From positions 93,783-157,782 of the forward strand of contig CAWKLL010000025.1 in NCBI GenBank assembly GCA_963850255.1: a stretch of 64,000 nt of DNA, written 5' to 3'. The stretch comes from J054 sp963850255. GTDB taxonomy: Bacteria > Pseudomonadota > Gammaproteobacteria > Steroidobacterales > GCA-2729495. The translations under genes and the position numbers were made by a program. This document shows, one piece after another, positions 62,156 through 64,000 of this stretch (positions within the stretch are counted from its first letter, which is position 1; the number at the start of each line of letters is the position of its first letter). The notes beneath the pieces were generated by a model. That model was not told the origin of the DNA. It saw only the letters and a program-made list of their open reading frames with translations, and searched no databases.

Positions 62156-63838
62156 CTACCCCAGCAACCGCCGCGCGATCACCTGCGCCTGAATTTCCGC
62201 GGCACCTTCAAAGATGTTCAGAATCCGCGCATCGCACAGGATGCGGCTTATGCTGTATTCCAGCGCAAAACCGTTACCGCCATGGATCTGCAAGGCGTTA
62301 TCTGCACAGGCCCAAGCCACTCTGGCGCCTAGTAATTTTGCCATTCCGGCCTCCAGATCACAGCGCCGATCCTCGTCCTTTTCGCGGGCCGAAAAATAGG
62401 TCAGCTGCCGCGCCACCATGATCTCGACGGCCATCATCGCCAGCTTTCCGGCAACGCGCGGAAATTCGATCAGAGACTTGCCAAATTGCTTGCGATCAAT
62501 GGCATATTGCATCCCCACCTCCAGCGCCGACTGGGCGACCCCAATAGCGCGCGCAGCGGTTTGAATCCGTGCAGATTCAAAGGTTTGCATGAGCTGTTTG
62601 AACCCCTGACCCTCGGCTCCACCCAGCAGATTGCCGCCACCAACCTTGAACCCGTCGAACCCCAGCTCGTACTCTTTCATACCGCGATATCCCAGCACCT
62701 CGATCTCGGTTCCAGTCATTCCGGGCGTCGGAAACGGGTCCGCATCCGTGCCCGGGATCTTTTCGGCCAGAAACATGGAAAGCCCTTTATAATCAGTGCT
62801 TTCCGGGTCCGTCCGCGCCAGCAACGTCATCACATGCGTCCGCGCAGCGTGGGTGATCCAGGTCTTGTTTCCGGTCACTTCGTAGTCATCCCCAGTCTTC
62901 ACCGCGCGGGTTCGCAGCGCACCCAGATCAGACCCTGTATTAGGCTCTGTAAACACCGCCGTCGGAAGGATTTCCCCACTTGCGATCCGCGGCAACCAGT
63001 GCGATTTCTGCTCATCCGTGCCACCGCAGAGGATCAATTCAGCGGCGATCTCGGACCTGGTCCCCAAAGACCCTACCCCTATGTAACCCCTTGAAAGTTC
63101 TTCCGAAACTACGACCATTGACGCCTTAGATAGTCCGAAACCGCCCAGGTTTTCCGGGATCGTCAGGCCGAATACGCCCATCTCTGCCAGCTCGTCGACG
63201 ATCTCCATCGGGATCAGCTCGTCTTTCAGGTGCCAGGCTTGCGCGTTGGGCACGACCTTGTCGTCGGCAAAGCGGCGGAACTGGTCGCGGATCATCTCCA
63301 GTTCGTCATCCAATCCCGTGGTGCCAAACGTCGCGTGGCCCGCATTGCCCCGCATCAATTCCACTAGGCGCATCCGCGCGGCTTGTGAATTACCGCTCTG
63401 CGTCAATGAGATAACGGCGGGTTCCATCAAAGCGCGTTGAGCGTCCTGGCTCAGACCAATGTCCTGCAGGCGGATGATCTCGCCCTGGCTCATTGGGATG
63501 CCGCCATAGATCTGCCAAAGGTACTCGCCGAACGCGATCTGGTGGATCAACTGCTCCATCTCGCCAAATCGGCCGTCTGCCAGTAACCGTTCCGCCCACC
63601 CCTGCATCTCGCGCAGCGACTCAACATAGGTCGCCAACCACGCCAGCCCATGCGCGGCGGTCTGGTGTACTTCGATCAAGGCCCCCGACACGCTACCGTC
63701 CACCGAAACCATCTCGCGTACGCGATCCTTGGCGGTTTTCAACAGCGCCTCGGCGGGTTTGACGGCTTCGGCGGTTAACGCCAGCAGATTGGGAAGAATG
63801 GTGGTTTGTGTCGTCATGTCCTGTCCATCATGGGCCAT
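62156..63838 (-). CDS. mcd: (2S)-methylsuccinyl-CoA dehydrogenase (acyl-CoA dehydrogenase family)
   Basis: 560 residues from ATG (complement of 63836-63838) behind AAGGAG. About 150 N-terminal residues precede the standard ACAD fold; an extension of this kind is known from methylsuccinyl-CoA dehydrogenase of the ethylmalonyl-CoA pathway. FAD region TAVFTEPNTGSDLGALRTR and WITHAAR, and catalytic Glu544 (IFEGAAEIQ). Sequence and codon choices resemble alphaproteobacteria (Rhodobacteraceae-like) rather than the rest of the window. No other gene of the pathway is visible. Confidence 0.85.
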   Translation of the reverse strand: MAHDGQDMTTQTTILPNLLALTAEAVKPAEALLKTAKDRVREMVSVDGSVSGALIEVHQTAAHGLAWLATYVESLREMQGWAERLLADGRFGEMEQLIHQIAFGEYLWQIYGGIPMSQGEIIRLQDIGLSQDAQRALMEPAVISLTQSGNSQAARMRLVELMRGNAGHATFGTTGLDDELEMIRDQFRRFADDKVVPNAQAWHLKDELIPMEIVDELAEMGVFGLTIPENLGGFGLSKASMVVVSEELSRGYIGVGSLGTRSEIAAELILCGGTDEQKSHWLPRIASGEILPTAVFTEPNTGSDLGALRTRAVKTGDDYEVTGNKTWITHAARTHVMTLLARTDPESTDYKGLSMFLAEKIPGTDADPFPTPGMTGTEIEVLGYRGMKEYELGFDGFKVGGGNLLGGAEGQGFKQLMQTFESARIQTAARAIGVAQSALEVGMQYAIDRKQFGKSLIEFPRVAGKLAMMAVEIMVARQLTYFSAREKDEDRRCDLEAGMAKLLGARVAWACADNALQIHGGNGFALEYSISRILCDARILNIFEGAAEIQAQVIARRLLG

Positions 63839-64000
63839 GTCGGAACTCCTTCAAAACGGTTCCGGGCGGCATAAGTCTTTTGCAGGCGCAGCGCAACAAT
63901 AATTCGCCAAACCGGACAATCAAGACCAAAAATGTCGCGCTGAATTGCAGACATGAGGGGATTCACCCTGTTTTTCGTCGAAAACCAGGGGAAGGCGGCA
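63839..64000. other. Region upstream of mcd
   Basis: The mcd Shine-Dalgarno is here; no gene or strong promoter could be made out. Base composition is noticeably more AT-rich than in the bulk of the window. Confidence 0.4.

Overview
This window reads as a moderately GC-rich chromosomal segment of a gammaproteobacterium, almost entirely housekeeping. Support for that class: a 6S RNA gene between zapA and the 5-formyltetrahydrofolate cyclo-ligase gene, crp next to coq7, yhdP (AsmA-like) behind RNase G and ahead of nit and tldD, a pepP-ubiH-ubiI cluster behind a YgfB-like gene, and a glycine-riboswitch gcv operon. The order or genus cannot be fixed by reading alone. There is no phage, insertion sequence, CRISPR array or classical defence island.

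Layout. 0-9.5 kb: end of an RND efflux operon, a VOC protein, PepQ, trpS overlapped by a large SufS-like class V aminotransferase, uvrA and ssb (divergent). 9.5-20.5 kb: a fused sat-cysC gene, then miaB-phoH-ybeY-corC-lnt-leuS-lptE plus an unknown membrane protein. 20.5-34.9 kb: hisI (minus), then a tight co-directional run cysS-sufE-yidD-trm112-like-holA-nadD-rsfS-rlmH-maf-rng-yhdP-nit-tldD and two small unknown genes. 34.9-43 kb: purE, pmbA, a YihY/BrkB protein, purC, djlA, rpe, crp, coq7 and a DUF481 protein. 43-47 kb: rplM-rpsI, tRNA-Gln(CUG) with an unusually long terminator, rpiA, a lysine-rich histone-like repeat protein, 5-FCL, 6S RNA, zapA and a ZapB-like coiled coil. 47-54 kb: ygfB-like, pepP, ubiH, ubiI-like, then a two-gene membrane/ATP-grasp module. 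54-62 kb: tandem glycine riboswitch, gcvT-gcvH-gcvPA-gcvPB, a PfkB kinase and a two-domain Nma111-like serine protease. 62.1-64 kb: a (2S)-methylsuccinyl-CoA dehydrogenase of alphaproteobacterial type.

Three things stand out. First, sat-cysC, miaB, phoH and leuS carry a dense cluster of about 20 single-base indels, most of them +1, while the genes between them are open; these most likely reflect consensus or assembly error. Second, the last 1.9 kb (mcd) looks foreign to the rest and starts after an inverted-repeat-rich 110-base spacer, so it is either a transfer or a chimeric join. Third, two gene sets are the best candidates for poorly described biology: the inactive-transglutaminase/7TM protein with its ATP-grasp ligase, and the PfkB kinase overlapped by a double-domain protease whose second domain has lost its catalytic residues.
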